In this document: in pieces, positions 61,832-64,000 of the stretch
How the letters are laid out: each line of letters opens with the position of its first letter
Numbering within the stretch: position 1 is the stretch's first letter
Source of the DNA: Acanthochromis polyacanthus
Taxonomy: Eukaryota; Chordata; Actinopteri; Pomacentridae
DNA length: 64,000 bases
NCBI RefSeq assembly: GCF_021347895.1
Contig: NC_067119.1
Location: 3,670,534 to 3,734,533, forward strand
Reading direction: 5' to 3'
The notes under the pieces: generated by a model
What the model saw: only the letters and a program-made list of their open reading frames with translations
Told to the model about the DNA's origin: nothing
The model's database searches: none
Translations under genes and position numbers: made by a program

Positions 61832-63524
61832 TTAGAAAATCCCTTTGGCGATCTTCAGGCCCTTCTGCTTCATTCGAGGCAGCGTGGAACTGGCCACGTT
61901 CTTGGGCCGCGGCGGCCGGGCCGAGCCGCGCTTCTTCAGCACAAAGTCGTAGTTGGCAGTGGAGTTCATGGCGTAGAAGACGTTGGCGTTGTCCGGGATC
62001 CGGAGCTCTGCGCCAAAAAAACAACAGGGTTTATTCAAGACACTAATAAATAATAATAATAAATAAAAAGTAAAGAACATAATGTCATAATTATCTCTTT
62101 ACATCTTTGTACAGGGCGTCCTCCACTTACATCAGAGTTCTGTTCCTACTGATCTACGCAAGTCAATTTTCACCTTAAGTTGGAACTCTGGCCAAAATGT
62201 AAACAAATCCATTACATGCATCACGATATTCATCAGTTCTTCATTAAAGTCATGAATACCAACGACTTTCAGGCATTTATGAGTCATTTTACCAGAAGAT
62301 AACAGACTATTGTAACGGACTGATGTTGTTGTTGATGTTTCAGTGTTTATTGTTCAGATTTACCTAATGTCAGTGAACGTGCCACGTTTAGTTAGCTCAC
62401 CTCTGATTGGCTGAGAGTCAGCAGTAGAGAGAGCTGGGAACGGCGGCTAATTCTGGAGCTAAGTTATGGGGTTTTTCTAGTTATTCTGGAGCTAAGTTAT
62501 GTTTTTTTTTCCAGGCATAAGAGATTCACACTGGGAGCCGTAATTAAGGTAAAAAGTTAGTGAATGTAGCACAATCCAAGGTGGAGTACAACCAGAAAAC
62601 GTAAACGAAGCTGTCTGATAGCGCCACATGACGACGCATTTATCCGCTCTGCAACCAACTAGTTCCACGTAACCAGTTCAGATGAACACCGTAGGTCGAG
62701 GATGTCGTAAACCGAGGACCTCCTGGATTCTTATTTATGTATATTCTGTATGGTTAAACAGGTCAGCAGGTAAAAACCACTGGACTGGGTAGAATTCAGA
62801 CCACAAAGCATGGAAAAAATAAATAAATACATTTTAAAAAAGCAGTAACAAAATGATAACTGCTCCAACCGCCTGCGATCACTTTATGGCGATCTAGTCA
62901 TTTTTCAAAATAAAACTCTGGAAGTAAAATAAAAAATGAAGCGTATTTATTCCCTCTGTGTGGCTCAGTAGTTTAAGGTAAAGAAAGAGTTCCACCTTTG
63001 TCCTCTGAGATTTTCTGCATCAGTTCGTAGTCTTCGGTCTTCTCTCGCTCCAGGTTGTGTTTGATCATCGCCTTCCTGATGACGGCTGGAGTTTTATCCT
63101 GACTCGTCACCTGAAGAAGCCCACAAAAATCTGAGTTTCTCCCCATAATGTGCTTAAAAGACACTGAAGATGTATGAAGAAGCTCTAAAAAGTGGTGAAA
63201 AAGAGCCTGTAAACCTAAATGTAGTGTTTGTGGCTGCTCTTTGCTGCGTTTCCTCACCAGGATGCTCTTGTACATGTTCCCGTTCTCCACGTCCAGACTG
63301 ACCCGGATGATGCAGCAGTCGTCCACCTGCTGGTTGTACAGCGGCAGCGACAGCGTCGAGTAGTTGGACACCGCCGACACCGAGCGCTTGTGCGACCGCG
63401 AGGCCGACAGCGGCGTGGAGGAGGAGACGGAGGACGAGGAGGCGGTGCTGGAGCCGGAGGCGGAGCCGGAGCTGGATCCCATCCCAGAGGTGTCCAGGGA
63501 GGACAGGGACGTGCACTCCCAGAA
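61832..63524 (-). CDS. ralgds: Ral guanine nucleotide dissociation stimulator, 3'-terminal exons with RA domain
   Basis: RalGDS activates RalA/RalB downstream of Ras; its C-terminal RA domain binds Ras-GTP. Three minus-strand exons are in the window: 63258-63524, 62996-63110 and 61832-62007 (TAA), in frame for 185 residues. The first encodes a Ser-rich linker ([16 protein letters not shown]), then [19 protein letters not shown] and NGNMYKSIL. The second reads [20 protein letters not shown]. The third reads [20 protein letters not shown], then FVLKKR and ends [20 protein letters not shown], as in RALGDS rather than RGL1-3. The RA domain is complete. The REM and CDC25 (GEF) domains lie right of the window. 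The ~10 residues after FVLKKR differ from the human tail. Paralog (a/b) not resolved. Confidence 0.95.
62112..62725. mobile_element. Putative MITE in the last ralgds intron
   Basis: The left end CAGGGCGTCCTCCACTTACA and the reverse complement of the right end, CAGGAGGTCCTCGGTTTACG, match at about 15 of 20 positions. The body has no transposase. The flanking 8-mers do not match, so the target duplication is lost or the borders are slightly off. CAGG ends suggest a hAT-type element. Confidence 0.5.
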
Positions 63525-64000
63525 CTGGAGGACAAGAAATACTCATTAACCTGATTTATTTACACTTTAATTCACCACACAGTGGCTAAAACCACCTCAG
63601 CATCCTCTTTACCACCAATTACTCTGCACTGATCTGTTCAACCTACATTTATGACAGTTATTTATTCAGACTTGTTGTTTTTATTTGGATTTTTTGCCGT
63701 ACTGGAGCTAGAAGAACAGCGTTTTGTTTCTTTATGTATAAAAACACACAAAGCACACAAACAAAGCAGCCCTTTGAGGCGACTTTCAGAGTAACTTCTT
63801 TATTTTAAAACTCCTATTTTGCTCAAGAAATGACAATAAATGAATCGTAACCGTCTTGTTAGGTTTGTTTAGGAGCAGAAAACTAAAAAAATCCCAATAA
63901 ACATTATTTATTTCTCATAATTAACTAAACATTTAGTTCAGTGGAGTTCTTTACCTCACAGATGAGGCAGATCAGGATAATTCACTCATTTTTCATAAAA
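63525..64000 (-). other. ralgds intron running off the window
   Basis: AT-rich sequence upstream of the Ser-rich ralgds exon. No exon or repeat is recognised. Confidence 0.5.

Overview
This window is vertebrate nuclear DNA, most likely from a ray-finned (teleost) fish. The genes have short exons and long AT-rich introns with GT/AG splice sites. The interspersed repeats are of fish type: Tc1-like, hAT, piggyBac-like TTAA elements, IS630-like, a Ty3/gypsy fragment and LINE/SINE tails. Four protein-coding genes are supported by exon-by-exon reading, and all predicted splice junctions keep the reading frame.

Layout: (1) 30-19306 (+), mmp11 (stromelysin-3), seven exons from the prodomain to the stop; the 5' exon(s) lie left of the window. 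(2) 19307-25881, a possible very long mmp11 3' region ending near an AATAAA at 24654, then very AT-rich spacer. (3) 25882-35626 (+), complete derl3-like derlin, seven exons. (4) 35627-43864, intergenic DNA dominated by a 4.7-kb hAT transposon carrying two nested insertions, then a 278-bp tandem repeat. (5) 43865-53417 (-), complete smarcb1 (BAF47/INI1), nine exons, 373 aa. (6) 53418-61831, intergenic DNA or ralgds 3' UTR with LINE, IS630-like and gypsy fragments. (7) 61832-63524 (-), the last three exons of ralgds (C-terminal RA domain); the rest lies right of the window.

The genes do not form one pathway. They encode a secreted metalloproteinase, an ER-associated-degradation membrane protein, a BAF (SWI/SNF) core subunit and a Ral exchange factor. 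MMP11, SMARCB1 and DERL3 are also neighbours on human 22q11.23. Here the derl3-smarcb1 pair is inverted relative to mmp11.

The most notable non-genic signals are these. A ~0.6-kb inverted repeat flanks derl3 exon 6. A ~27-copy 29-bp minisatellite in derl3 intron 4 seems to have grown from a Tc1 transposase fragment, and every unit carries a TGACGTG bZIP/UPRE-like core. Intron 3 of smarcb1 is about 90% two 21-bp minisatellites that run to within 14 nt of the exon 4 acceptor and almost lack AG on the sense strand. I saw no CRISPR array, rRNA or tRNA gene. Positions were counted by hand and may be off by a base or two in repeats.
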